Of a stretch of DNA of 64,000 nucleotides, positions 22,206 through 34,711 are shown one piece after another. The notes below the pieces were generated by a model. That model did not search any database. It saw only the letters and a program-made list of their open reading frames with translations, and was not told the DNA's origin. How positions within the stretch are numbered: position 1 is the stretch's first letter; each line of letters opens with the position of its first letter. A program made the position numbers and the translations under genes. The DNA comes from Bursaphelenchus xylophilus. Taxonomy: Eukaryota > Nematoda > Chromadorea > Rhabditida > Aphelenchoididae. The DNA is taken from positions 7,688,001 through 7,752,000 of the forward strand of contig CAJFCV020000003.1 in the NCBI GenBank assembly GCA_904066235.2. Reading direction: 5' to 3'.

Positions 22206-25200
22206 CTGCAAAATTATTAAAAAAATACTTTAAGATCATTAGAACTAAAGACAATTAACGATTTCGAACACAATACAACAATACAAATGTTACTTCTAAT
22301 GGCAAGGAAAAGGTAAATTTATATCTTGTTTTACCTTGACGATAGAGCCAAACAGTAGTCATTTTTAAAATTCACCCGCGTTAAAAAAAAGTGAGGAAAA
22401 TAGGAGAAAACGCAAAAATATTGCCCTCAAATAGATTTTATTGTTAGAAGTGGTCTAACTGCAAGAAAATTTTCCACAAATTTGTAGACTGTTCAAAGTT
22501 GCATTGTGAAGTGCACATGCTAAGTACAAATAAAAATGTAAAAGGAGTAAATGCGTCGAGGGCGGGCTACATCTTCAGCAGTTTAGCAGATAGCTTAGAT
22601 CTATGAACTACATTTTGCTAGAGGAATTATTTTACGCATCTGCAACAATATCGACCACAGTCCGACCACCAAAAGTCCTGCGACTAGAATAAAATATGGA
22701 CTTGAACAAGCTTTAATATAAATCCCAAGTTCCACGAACAACATTCACAAGCAACGTCCAACCAACCAGATACACTGTTCATGTGGGTCATCTCAATAAA
22801 CGCGTAATTTACTTCCTAAACAAAATTGTGAAGAATTTTGGGAATCAATTTCACTTGAAAATACGAAACTATTTACGCACGAATAAAGGGAAAATATAAG
22901 GGGAAGACCAAGGGATCATGACATTAAAAAAGTAAAGGAAAAATTACACGTAAAACAACGAAAGGTTCCAATAATTTCAACGTAACTTTGTGGTGTTCAA
23001 GCCATTGCGAAAACCCACAAAAAATCGAAAATGCCTGCCGGAAATCCATTTCAAACTAAATCCCAAGACCTCATAAAACAATCAGAAACAAGTGATAAAA
23101 AGATAAAAAGAGGAAAAGTAATCAAAAAAATTGTCGAAAACAGCCAGAAAATCCCCGTCCAAGTGGGGGGAACGTCAACGTTAATTATGTTGTTCAAGTA
23201 TTTCTTGAGAGTTTTATGGTTCATTCTGGAAGAAAGCGGGAAAAAGTAAATGGGTAATTGAACAACGATGTCTAGATAAGATGGCCGTATTTGGGGAAAC
23301 TTTTTGCTTATTCTTGGTGCTTATCATCCAAAAATAAAAAGTTAAATATCATTAAAATTAGGTCAAAATCCAGCTTCAAAGGTCTGGTCTCATTGTTCGT
23401 AAGGGAACAGCAGTTACAAGAGATCAACAATCTTTCCACTATTTTTCCCGAACTAACCCAAAACCCCGCCAGTTAGCCTCAAATTCCAAGCATTGACATG
23501 TGTTTCTTCTGAGATGGGTCCCAGAAAACAAGGTCAGTTATGATGCATTTTGACCGCCATATCCATCATTTATGCCATATGGGGATCAAAGGATTGAATG
23601 GATCTTTGAAGCTAGCTTACGATGAGCATTGAGTGAGTGCTATGCACCTCTAAAAACGATAAGAAGGATCAATCAAAAAAGTCAACTAAGGCATTGCGCA
23701 AAGTGTAACTCTAAAATACAAGCTTTTATTTGTATGTATGCAAGTATTCAAGGATGACAGGTTCAACCAAAACAAACCAGCGAAACATGATTTTTGTTCG
23801 GACCAAATATCAGCGAATCCAACCCTCTGAGCCCTCAAGCCCCTCAATTCAGACCCTCATCTAAACGAAACAAACTCTAAATCACCTGGAAAATCTCCCC
23901 TCTGGCCCTCATTAATCGAACTTTTTTGTTTTGTTTTCGGCGTCAAAAATAAAACGGTGTTACTCAATAACGAATTTGACGGATTTCTTGTTTGAAGTCG
24001 AATTCAGGGACAATCCCAACATGTGTTCTTTATTTCCCCTCGGGCTATGTGGGGGATTCATTCGAATAAAACCCAAAAAAACGCTCCCGCACCGTGCAAA
24101 AAACGTCTATGACGATTTTCGGAGGAATGAAAAATACTTTTTTTGTTTTGCTAAATCATATTTATGTCGTATTGGGAGCATTACTCAAAATGAATATAAA
24201 ATTTTTAATAGATTTATGACTTTTGGGATAATAGTGTAATAACAACACAGAAAAAGTTTTCCAAGGACCAGAGAGAGTTATTCAGCGCGTAAAATGGTTT
24301 ACTGAGTTGCTAATTTTTTGTGAATTAATCTTCCAAAATCCTCCGAGATCCCACTAAGATGCCAGATGGCCCACGTTAAACTTTCCTCAATTCGTAAAGC
24401 AAGTTCGTTTTTTTTAAGTTTGGGCCATAGCTAAAGCAATATAGACGAATATAATGACTAAATTAATGTCCACTTCTGTCCACCCCTCCCTATTCGCGGC
24501 CGTTCATAGAACTGGATATGTTTGCCTCTGGCCATGGCGAGTATTCCCAAAGACCGTATTGACTTTGGGATTTAATTTCGGTTCCAATAAAGACGCCGCC
24601 AAAGTTAACGGCGCCAGATTCCGGGACCGGCTTCGGCTTCGCGAACAAATTCCATTTATAATGTACAGTTGTGTTCGGTGTTCCCATCTTGTGTTTTATT
24701 CGGTTTCTTCGGACAAGCCTTCAAAACTTATGCAATTCCCCTGGAGGTTTAATGAAAGGCCCGAGGGCTGCCCACATTTAAATATTTTTTGCAGTCTAAG
24801 ATTTTTCGGGTCTAAGAAAATGCATTAAAACATTAGCCGCTGGGAAAAAAGGATAACATAATGTCGAGGAGTCAGACGTAGCATGGTGTTTGCAAGTTCA
24901 GGGGATGAAACTATAAAATGTGAAAAAATATAACAAAAAGCTCAATAAAAACCACTATTATTAATAACTTCAACTTCTTCTTTTGAAATCTAAATGCCTG
25001 AGGAAAAATTTAAATATTCTTTGAAACTGGAATAAACCAGGATCATAAGAAAAGTAAGTGGCAGGAAAAATGGGTCTTCCCTCTAATTTGATTATGCTTT
25101 TTGCAGTTCTCTAGCCCTATCAATGCTAGATTGTGTGGTATGTGGTTCTACTTTCTCAATTTATCAGCATCTCTGCATACAAAGTCTTTAAAATAAGTCT

Positions 25201-26106
25201 TAAAGGAGCCACGGACATGCGTAAAAAGATTCAAAAAAGCTGCAGCTAAAGTTCTGACGTCTGCAGAATGTACAGTATTTGATTAGATTTCTCGTATCTT
25301 TCGGGTTGAAACTTCCCTATTATGTGCTCGAGTTCGTTTGAGCCAAAAGCTAGCAATCGAAATACTCTGTGAATCTCCTTTAGGCTCCGCTTTGGCTATC
25401 ATATTTTTTGATGACAATTAATTTTTGAAAAAAATAACGAAAACCCTTGACCAATAATAAAATGACTTCATATACCGTTCATACCAATTACCATACCCCA
25501 AACCCCTCCCTCATCTGCTGCAAACAATATCGTCTAAATGTTTTGACGTCGACAATCCGAAACCTCGTTCGGCGTCGAGACAGCGGGAAGGATTTTTGGC
25601 CAGGACTTGTCAAAATTGCGTTTTCCCCGAAAAAGAAAACCGCGGGCGAAAGTAAAAATATAGGGGGGAAGATTGGGACTCAAGTACATCTATTTAAATA
25701 GAGTCAATCTTGTTAGGGAGGGAGTTTGCATTAGATGACAATCTTGTCTTACAGCCCCATTGGGTCAAGTGCCCGATAAAATTCAAGGAAAGACACATGT
25801 GAGTTGAGAGTATTTTGGCTATGGTGATATGCCTTTATACATTCTTCATCTTAATATCGATTAATTGATTTAAATTGGCAACTCTTATTGTAGTATCCGC
25901 TTTATTACCAGTTTTTCGAGACAAGTACAGTCTTAATATTACTCGTTGCATAAGTTATATTGTATATTAGATTATAATACATTTGCAGTTCATCTGAATG
26001 ACGAATAAATATATTCTTTAAACAGTAACAGATCATTTTTCATTCAACAAAATCTGAAGGTAAAACAAGATGAATCAACCACGGGATCATTGAGCAAATG
26101 CGGGAT
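22206..26106. other. Long intergenic stretch, no supported gene
   Basis: No exon chain was found. Short GC-richer islands occur (about 24020-24120, 24480-24700 and 25540-25690) that give open frames on both strands without domains. The TRPC promoter and possibly its first exon must lie in the proximal part. Confidence 0.45.
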
Positions 26107-27447
26107 TTAATTGGCTAGGCCTGAAAATTAGAGAGTTAAGTCAATTACGGGCCCAAACCCGAGGGTTCAAGGATTGAATGCTTACAGTTTTGGCTGAATG
26201 TTTTGTCGAAGAATCGGGCAATCGTATCGACTTCATCGTTCGCTTTGATAACTGAAAAAGTTGGTTTTACTATCCGAAAATAAACGGTCTTTAGGCTTAT
26301 GTTAGTGATAAAAATTGAATGTACCACACTCTTTGTTACTTATAACTTACTAATTTCAGCGACCACTCTGACAAAGGCATCAGGGATCTCGTTGATTCCG
26401 AGCTCTTCCTTTGACCTCCACTGTTTTAGAGTTTCTGAAAAAAGTAAAAATAGATAGAGTCCCAAAATGATTACGGCGTCCTACGCCTAAAATACAGAAT
26501 TTAGATGCATTTCAGTTTAAAATTCTTTTTTACTTTTTTATTGCCTTCGAATTACTAATTAATATTCAGTCAACAAATCGCCGTGCCCTGATTTTTAGTC
26601 CGTTTCCAAATTTCCGCCGAATAAATTATAAAACAAAAAAAAAGAAATATTACAAAAACGACACCCAGACGTAAGTATTGTAATATGCAAAAGATTTCGT
26701 AACATCCGATCGGAAGATGTGGAACGTCTTCGGATTAAAAATTCAGAATTCTAGATCATCTCTGACTCACGGATCTCACGTGTCCAGAGATTCGGATGTT
26801 TTCGAATCCGGCCGAGACAGTCTTATGGCTTCTGCTCGTCTTTTAACAATTCTGATAAACATCGGTCTAGCCGGTCGCTAATGGTCTGATGATTTGTATA
26901 ATTGAATAATATGTTTTTTACAATCAGATAAAAGAAATTCTTGGCAACGGCTATGGGAATTATTAAACTGCGGGACAAATGGAACACCGTGAAATTGAAA
27001 GGGATGAAAGTACGACTAAGCTAATGCATCAATTACGAAAAAGCCGAATTTGAAATGAATGATAAGGTTAAAAAAACGGCTTACTTTCCAACCTCTTGGT
27101 GAGAGAGCGTAATTCAGATTTGTTGGGCCTGGGGATACCACTGTCAGTGACTTCTTCAATTTTTACAACTACTGGGTAAAAATATGCTGAGCTGTCATAG
27201 GCATATGAACATTCGGGGCCCTCTCGGACATACCATTCTGAAAATATTTACAGTTATAACATAACTGTATATAAGATGTTCCCTTGTTTTTGAAGGCAAA
27301 TGCCTGCATTAAAAAAGCTACCAATATCAAAAGCTCACCACAATAGACTTGTCCGATCAACGATGCGTTCTCAATGTCATCGTATTCGATTTCGCGCACC
27401 GTCTTCAGAATTCTGGCGACCTTCTTGTGTCCACGTTCAGATTTCAT
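26107..27447 (-). CDS. Spliced orphan gene, unknown function
   Basis: Five exons in transcript order: 27447-27339, 27237-27085, 26434-26351, 26251-26186, 26120-26107. All donors are gtgag or gtaag, all acceptors end in cag, and every junction is phase 1, giving 141 aa. The protein begins MKSERGHKKVARILKTVREI and includes EWYVREGPECSYAYDSSAYF, a Lys/Arg-rich middle (SELRSLTKRLEKTLKQWR) and an acidic-to-hydrophobic end (KANDEVDTIARFF). There is no signal peptide or membrane segment. I recognise no domain. The consistent phase across four introns argues strongly for a real gene, although no single frame is long. It stands alone in a gene-poor stretch. Confidence 0.72.
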
Positions 27448-30400
27448 TTTTTCGGATTTAAATCACCGTGAACCTTTGTTCGTTGAAGGTCGAAATGAAA
27501 AAAGTACCCTCTAAAAATGCTTTATAAGACTCTTGGTTAACTCATAAAAGACAGTGCGGAATGATTTCACGAATAATAAGGGAGTGTTCTGAATAATGAA
27601 AACAAACAGGTCAGTGGTCTACTGCGGAGTGACGCGATAGGTCAAAAGCTCACAATCAGCTAAAAGGGTCACAGAAGCTGCTATTATACGATAACAATGT
27701 GAAAAAGAGGGAAGCTGAGAGCATTGGGTAAAGGTTATTCAGATGGCCAGCCGTTTTTGCTGTAGTTCCTTCGCCGGATATCAACGGAATCGGCCAATTA
27801 TATGGGGTCCAGGTAGTTTGTGATATTTCACGTAAAGTAAAAGATATTTTTGAGGTAGGAATTGCAATGATGACTGCACTAAAAGGGTTGCTTTAAGACA
27901 TCTGACGTGTTAAACTTTAAGAAAAGTCGATTATTCATCCTTTATATACCCACCGGCTTTGAACATTTACATAACACAAGCTGGTCACACTCCACCTCCT
28001 CCGCTACAGTAAAATGAATCCAGACCTTTCCGCAACCCAGAAAAACACGGAGAAACGTTCGGATTTCCACCGCGGTCTTTGCCCTCCCGCGCCATAAACA
28101 ACATAAAAAACGTCTTTATGTTGGTCATTCCCAACTGACCATAGGCCCCAAAAGAAAGAAAAGGAGGGCTGATGAGTCAGCCTTGGCCATGTATTTGCAT
28201 AAACACATCAACGAAAGAGTAAGGAAAATCCGAACAAAATTCAAACAAAATTTCCATTTTTGGTCTTTCTTTTTGAAAATACAAACAGTCATGAGAACAC
28301 GGAGGGATTGCTCACGTTGGGGGAAAGAAAAACAAGAATCGGGGGAAAGGTTATGGAAATACAACAGAAACGTCCTCAAGCCGAGATGAATTCAGTGTGA
28401 AAAGTAACGAAAGGATACAAAGACCGGTCCAATCAGAATACGTCTTCGAAATTCCACGTTCAACAAGCGAAACAATGACGTTTGATAACCATATAAAACA
28501 TCATATCCCATTCCTTGATCATCTCTGAGCGATGATCCTTCGCTTCTCTCCCTTTTATCCAGCAATTTGAGAGATTTTAAACCATCTCGAAGAAACAGTT
28601 CAACCCCTTTTTTCTTGGCAATCAGAAACAGGAAGATGGAAGCATCCCGAAACGAGCGAAAGCGGAGAAAATGCGGGAAACATATCGAATATGCCGCTAA
28701 CGTTGTTTTTTACAAAACACAGAGCGATCAGAAGATTTTTTAAAGCCGAAGGACACGAAAAGTAGTCGAAATGGGACGGAAATGTTTTGTGTCCAAGTTT
28801 GTGTTGCGTCAGTTTTGTAATTGGCAGGAATTTTGTGGCGAAAATTCCTTAGCCAGTAATGGCCAAAAACTTTGCAAAGAATTAGGTTTTTGGTCCGCTG
28901 GACTTTCAACGCCAATTAGATGCTAACGTAACGACAGGTTTGGAAGATGACACAAGGCGCAAAAGGTTGCAAATACTTGGACTACACACCATGCTACTCC
29001 TACACAATCTTACTTAAGAATTCAGAATGCGGTGGTCCAGTTCACCCTGTTATGTTTGCGTTATCAAAACTATTACATACCTTACTTAGTCTTTAATCTT
29101 TAGACAAGAAATTTTGACTCCTCAAAATTTAAGTCACCTTTCGTTAAATTTTTCAGTTTTAGCCCGCCTAGGCCAACTAAATTATGTTCATTTATTATTG
29201 CGAGCATGTAAAACGCCCTAGGTAAACTCAAAATGGGCCTTGGGGCGTGTAATTAACAAAAAAATTCTCCGCATTTTAATCTACGAGCGACGGCTCAAAA
29301 AGGCTTCATAAAAAAAACCTACGCATAAAGTGCCACTCCATTTGTCTAAGCCCACTTTTGGGGATCTGGACCTATGTAAGTGTTTGCTCAAGGATGGAGA
29401 TGATCAAAAACTATGAAATTACGGTAAATTACGTAGCCTTTGGATATGCAACGAAGCTGGGGCCAAGAATTGATAAGAGTGCGAAACAATAAGCAACAAA
29501 ATAAAGGGCAGCACAACTCCTAGTCCGATGTCTTTGTTTAAGTCATCAGATATGCAAATTCAATGAAAAAAAGTTTTACGGGGCAAACCGGAAAGGATAC
29601 TAAAGAAATCGACTGAATAAGACTCCCCTTTTATTTTTTGAGATTTTTTTGCGATCTCTGACTCCTCCCCAAAAATAAAGGCCGATCGAAAAATGCCGGG
29701 AAATTTGAAGTTGAATTTGCTTTTTTGATGTTTCCAAATCTCATGTGAGCGAGTAAACAAGGCTGTTGGAGGTTTTAAGCGTTCGCTACAACGTGACCGC
29801 GCTTTTGGAGGGAGATCAGCGGTTCGAAAATGTTTTTGGAAAGTGATCTCTGGAGAAGGAGTCTATCAAAGCAATGTAATGTAAAAGTATTAAGAGAGGT
29901 GACAGATTGAAGACGACATATTTATTATATAATAGATATGGTAATACAAAAGGGATTTGGAAAAACAGTTTGGTAGATCGGGGAGTATATATAAAGTATA
30001 ATAGAAGACTGACGAGGAAATGAGTTTAGTCACTCTGGACGTGTGTAGCATTCAAAATTTGAAAACAGACTCAGTGCTACATCTCAAACACTTCCCTACT
30101 AACGTAACGTCTCTTGTAAAATATATTCGTCCTTGGGATTTTATTTTTCAGTCGACGGAATACCAAATAGAAGGAGAACAGGAGAAATCACATTTTAGAT
30201 AAATCATCTGAACTGCAGACGATACACATAATCATCAGGTCAAAATATACTTTCCCACACGAGATAAAAGGGATAAAGTCAAGTTTTGACAAGTATTTTA
30301 TAGCGCTTTATCCCGTCAAATACATAAATCCCGAGATCCGCGTATATCTACACTCTGTCTATCACTTTAATTATCTGTTATTTCCCTCCCCCAAAACTTT

Positions 30401-32689
30401 ACAACATTCGCAGTAAACCTATGACATTCAACATTCAAACTGCGTATATTTGAAAAACTAAGCGTCAATTTTCCGAACGAGTAAGCTTTAGATTGCCTGG
30501 AATATTTGAAAAACGCCATGGAATGCGATGAAAACAAAAAAGTAGGGTGCCATGCAACATGTATAATCGAAAAGTTTGGATGATGTGTTGCTGTAAATCT
30601 ACGTAATGGCGTTTAAATTAACCAGTGTACACCCTGAATATACGTAAGGGTATGTGTACTTAATAAATATTATACAAAATAATATAAAATAGCCTTTATC
30701 TCTGACTTTTCACGTCATGTTAGCGAATTAATGACAGTAAAACGTCGATTAAACATTAATGGAATGCGCTGTAGCACCTGACATGTTCATTCTTAATCCT
30801 AGACCCTACCTTAAAATGCTTTTAACTTTCTTTACTTAAACATTTACAATGATTTATTTATTTGTCAAACAGAATAAACTTATTTTACGTTAAATAACAC
30901 ACCCCCAATTAAAAATTTAAATTTGAGAAGTTTTGAGAGAAGGGGCGATAGTAAGAGTAACGGTAAACATGTCTACTTCGGTTTGACCGGATTTTTTCGT
31001 GGTGCAGTTCAAATGTTTGGAATTTAAAACTCAGGAATATTTGGGGTGTTGTTGGTTGTAAATATACGAATTTATAAGTTGTTGGAAAAATGTCTCAACG
31101 CAAATGGATGAGTACGGTCTTGTTGAAATAGCCCAGTCAGGAACAGATCAAACTGTTGCTTGATTTTCTACAATTACCTTGTCGAGCAAATCTGAACGGG
31201 TTGTTTTTCAAGGCGTCAAACTTTTAGCCGCAAATATAGCTTAATTTTGGAAAATTTTATAAAATTTCGGTACACGCAAAGTGGGTAACAATCGCCTCTC
31301 GGGTGCTAACGCAAAAAATCCTCTGTTAACTGGACTTCAAAACATATGTATTTTAATAGTATTAGAATTGCACATCATGAACTTTGCTCAACAAAAATAA
31401 TAATCTAAAGCATAAACTGAACCCAAGGAAAAATCCTCATGCAAGCATCAACAAGTATGCCCCCAATAATTATCCAAGCGAGTAATCAAAAGAATTTCCA
31501 AAAAATTTACGATACTTAGATTACATCACGTCTATTGAAGTCGTTTGGAAATGAAAATATCTTTACGAAATTCGTTTTCGAATAAAAACGAGCTGGATGA
31601 ATCGATCAGGCCGCGGAATGTCACGGACATTTGGACCGAAAAACGCGAAAAAACGAATGCAACTTTTAAAGGCGATCGAAGAAAAAAACCGGAACCTTTG
31701 TTTGGAATTCCATTGAATTGGGGCCAGAAAATTAATTGCCAAGGGACTTGAAAGGAAGTCATATGGTATCAATGGAGCGATTTATGGACTTTGTACAGAA
31801 GTCAGTGGTACAGTCTTTGGAGAATGTGATTACTAAAAATTTTAAAAAGAAGATTCTCGGAGATATTGGGTGAAGTTAGGAACAAAATAAGAAACCCTGC
31901 TTTAATTAATATCATAAGAATACAGAATAAAAGTCGTATCTTGTTTATCAAATACCTCTCTCGAGCTACTTACTATTTCAAATATCAAAAATATATTTTT
32001 TCCCCATTTGCTTTAGTTCTTACAATAATTTGGAAAGCGACCTTTAGATCTGTAAAGTTTCAGTCATGCAGTTACATTTCTGGGAACTGTTTACAGTAGT
32101 ATTAAGCCCTTCGAATGCCAAAGTTTGTAATAATATTATAATATGTAGTAACTTCGAATTTTGCACTTTTTGATTATTTTAGTTTTGAAAACCTGCAAAA
32201 AGGTCAAAAACCAAAAAGATAATGCTACGACAGAGTAAATAGCTGATTCAGAATCTAAAAAATCAGTCTTTGATCAAACTTGCCATCCAAAATAATATCC
32301 CGAATGTTATTCAAAACAAATTTCAAAACTTTTTCCGCCCAATTTCGCCCACGGAAATATTTTGGGGCACAGTTATTACAGCAAATTCCATTCTATTTTT
32401 GCGTCCAAACCCGCCGTCCTTTCGTTGGGGACCCCTATTTTTAGCTGATCCCAAACCGATCCATTAGAGTCGAGTCGCGTCATTAGCATGTAAAACGTGA
32501 TGTCATAGAGAAGATCATCAAAAATCATGAATAATATGGGTGTACAGAGAAGTATTATATAATTAATATACAGATAAAAAACTATACGTAGAATACAACA
32601 TTACCTAACAAACATTGATTATGCAACCGTAAATGGGGCATAAACAAAATTAGAATTCGAATTGTCGACGGCACATTCGAAGGCTGTCC
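27448..32689. other. Gene-poor stretch with GC-richer islands
   Basis: No supported gene in over 5 kb. Compact GC-richer segments of 150-250 bp appear against AT-rich DNA at about 28130-28390, 28690-28920, 29560-29800, 31545-31760 and 32300-32465. They give overlapping open frames on both strands, but without domains or splice partners. They may be regulatory or conserved non-coding elements; this is inference from composition. Confidence 0.4.
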
Positions 32690-32695
32690 TTTATT
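32690..32695 (-). terminator. Poly(A) signal of the SH2 kinase gene
   Basis: TTTATT on plus (AATAAA on minus), 43 bp past the kinase stop codon. Confidence 0.55.
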
Positions 32696-32738
32696 CTATC
32701 AGTTCGAAGAATTATAGGTTTGTTGCTTATATTCACAA

Positions 32739-34512
32739 TCAAAAGATTCCGTGATTTTTGAAGATGTATTCGGAGGGCTCAATGTGCTTGGTGATTTCTT
32801 CCATGCCCTCAAGGATTCTTTTATCGTCTTCGATTGGGACGGGCTCATCTGGGCACAGAAGTTGGAATAACTCTTCGAAAGAGGGGCGAATCTCTGGGTC
32901 CTGAAAACATTATTATTGTTTATGTCACGCTCAAGAATAGTTCGTCTGTAAAGTCCCTTGAGTGATTTTGGTGGCATGCACTGTGAGAAAAGAAATTTCA
33001 CTCTGGACTCTCAAATTTGGTGCTTTTTGCACCGTTCAAGTGACTTTTTTGGGTTATTTAATTTACACTTCTCACCTGAATCCAGCATTTTTTCATGAGG
33101 TCTTTCATTGCCTGAGGGGTATCCGGCGGAATTTCTAAGGCAGTCTTTCCACTGCAAATCTTCGCCCGAGCAGTCTTACTGCTATCTTTTGGGAAAGGTT
33201 CAGTGGCGCATCGATTGAAAATCTCCCAAGTCATGACGCCAAAGGACCAAACGTCAGTTTTCGAGGTGAAAACTCCATCCTTGAAGGTCTCCGGAGCTAG
33301 CCATTTTACCGGTACTCTGCTTCCTTTCTCGATTTTGAACTTTTCCCCTTGGCATGACAATCCAAAGTCGCTGATTTTGACATCATCTTCTTTGCCTAGA
33401 AGGCAGTTCCGAGCTGCAATATCACGATGGATAACTCTTCGCAGCGCCAGATAACAGAGTCCTCGGACCGCGTCTTTGACGTAGCTGATGAGGCGTTTCT
33501 CGGTGATATCCTTGTTTTTCTGGAGATGTTTGCGGAGACAGCCGCCGGGACAGAGTTCCAGGACGATCATTAAAGGTTCTTCCTAGAAATAGAGGGGGCG
33601 TTTTGCAGTTTTAGGCATTAATGGGTTATTTGCCAATGCCATACTACCCTTACCTGTGGTGCAATTCCATAAATTTGAACTACATTTCGATGATGAAACA
33701 AGTACATAATATGCGCTTCCTTGATAAAGTTGGCTCTGTTCCTCTTTTTCACGGCTCCTTTCAACAATTTCACTGCCACATCAATTGTTTTCCCATCTTT
33801 CTTCAGCACTCCTTTATGAACTGCTCCAAAAGCACCACTTCCCAGTTTATCGCCAAGGATAATATCATCATGAAGCATGTAGAAGTCGGGTCGGGAGATT
33901 GGATTCAGAAGAAGAGCACCGTCGCTTTGAACTGGGACCTTCTGTTTCATATGGTGTTCAATGAGTTCTGAGATTTCCTTTTTTTTCACACCTCTAATTG
34001 TCCATTGGCCCTCGAGGTTGCTGATGAGAATGTGGCGGATCCTTCTGTTATACATCACACTAATGCTGATTCGCGGGACCTTCGTCACTTCGGTCTGAAA
34101 AATTGGGAACTTTTTTTGATGACAATGTTTGTGAATTTTGGTCAAAAATTATATAATTAATTGCCCATTTCTTAGCCGATTAGGCCTAAATCCAAGGTTC
34201 TGTTAGAACCGACAATACAGTAGTCCTGTATCTACCACAACTTACCTTTCTGAGCAAGAAATCCCCGTCATTCTTCAGCAAATCCTCGATTTCTTCCCTC
34301 GGCATCATCCCATGATAATATTTTAAAGCTACTAGATGATTGCTGATCTCCTTACTATCAACAGACCCGTCACATGGGGACACTCCGGTCACACTCTTGC
34401 CCTTGCTGCTTCGAGCAGTGGATGTCTCCGCACTTCCACTGCGCGGAGTTTTCTTTCCCGATTCTCTTCGTTTTGATTCAACTTTTTCCTTGGACAGCCG
34501 CTCTTTCGACAT
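32739..34512 (-). CDS. SH2-domain non-receptor tyrosine kinase (Fes/Fer type, nematode expansion)
   Basis: Exons in transcript order 34512-34246, 34094-33654, 33582-33076, 32900-32739, all phase 0, give 458 aa. A basic Ser/Lys-rich start is followed by an SH2 domain (about residues 63-150: YYHGMMPREEIEDLL, with the phosphotyrosine-binding Arg in DFLLRK). The kinase domain then shows the glycine loop GDKLGSGAFGAVHKG, catalytic Lys in VAVKLLKG, HRDIAARNCLL, DFG in ISDFGLSC and WLAPETF. All catalytic residues are present, so it should be an active cytoplasmic tyrosine kinase. C. elegans has a large family of such short SH2-kinases, many sperm-enriched (spe-8 is one). The ortholog cannot be fixed. 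It starts 199 bp after the upstream carnitine acetyltransferase stop on the same strand. Confidence 0.95.
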
Positions 34513-34711
34513 TGTGCCAACCGTTGGCGGATCCGAAGGGTTCGTGAAAATGAGGAAACTCGAACAATTTTGGGGGTTTTCGCACGAAAAGCGAATTTTG
34601 AAAAAAAATCGGTAACTCAAAAAATAAATAAATAAAAATTATCGAAAAGTATAAGAAGTGAAGTTTCGTTTTACTGAGGCGTTTATCCATTACAAAAAGT
34701 TATGCAAAAAG

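Noticed and set aside
21950..22220. Plus-strand 100-codon frame starting at 21918
   Set aside because: It is the shadow of the Arg/Ser/Pro-rich first exon of the TRPC gene on the minus strand.
24454..24828. 124-codon frame in a GC-richer island, with a second frame on the minus strand
   Set aside because: No domain or splice partner. It is treated as one of the GC-richer non-coding islands.
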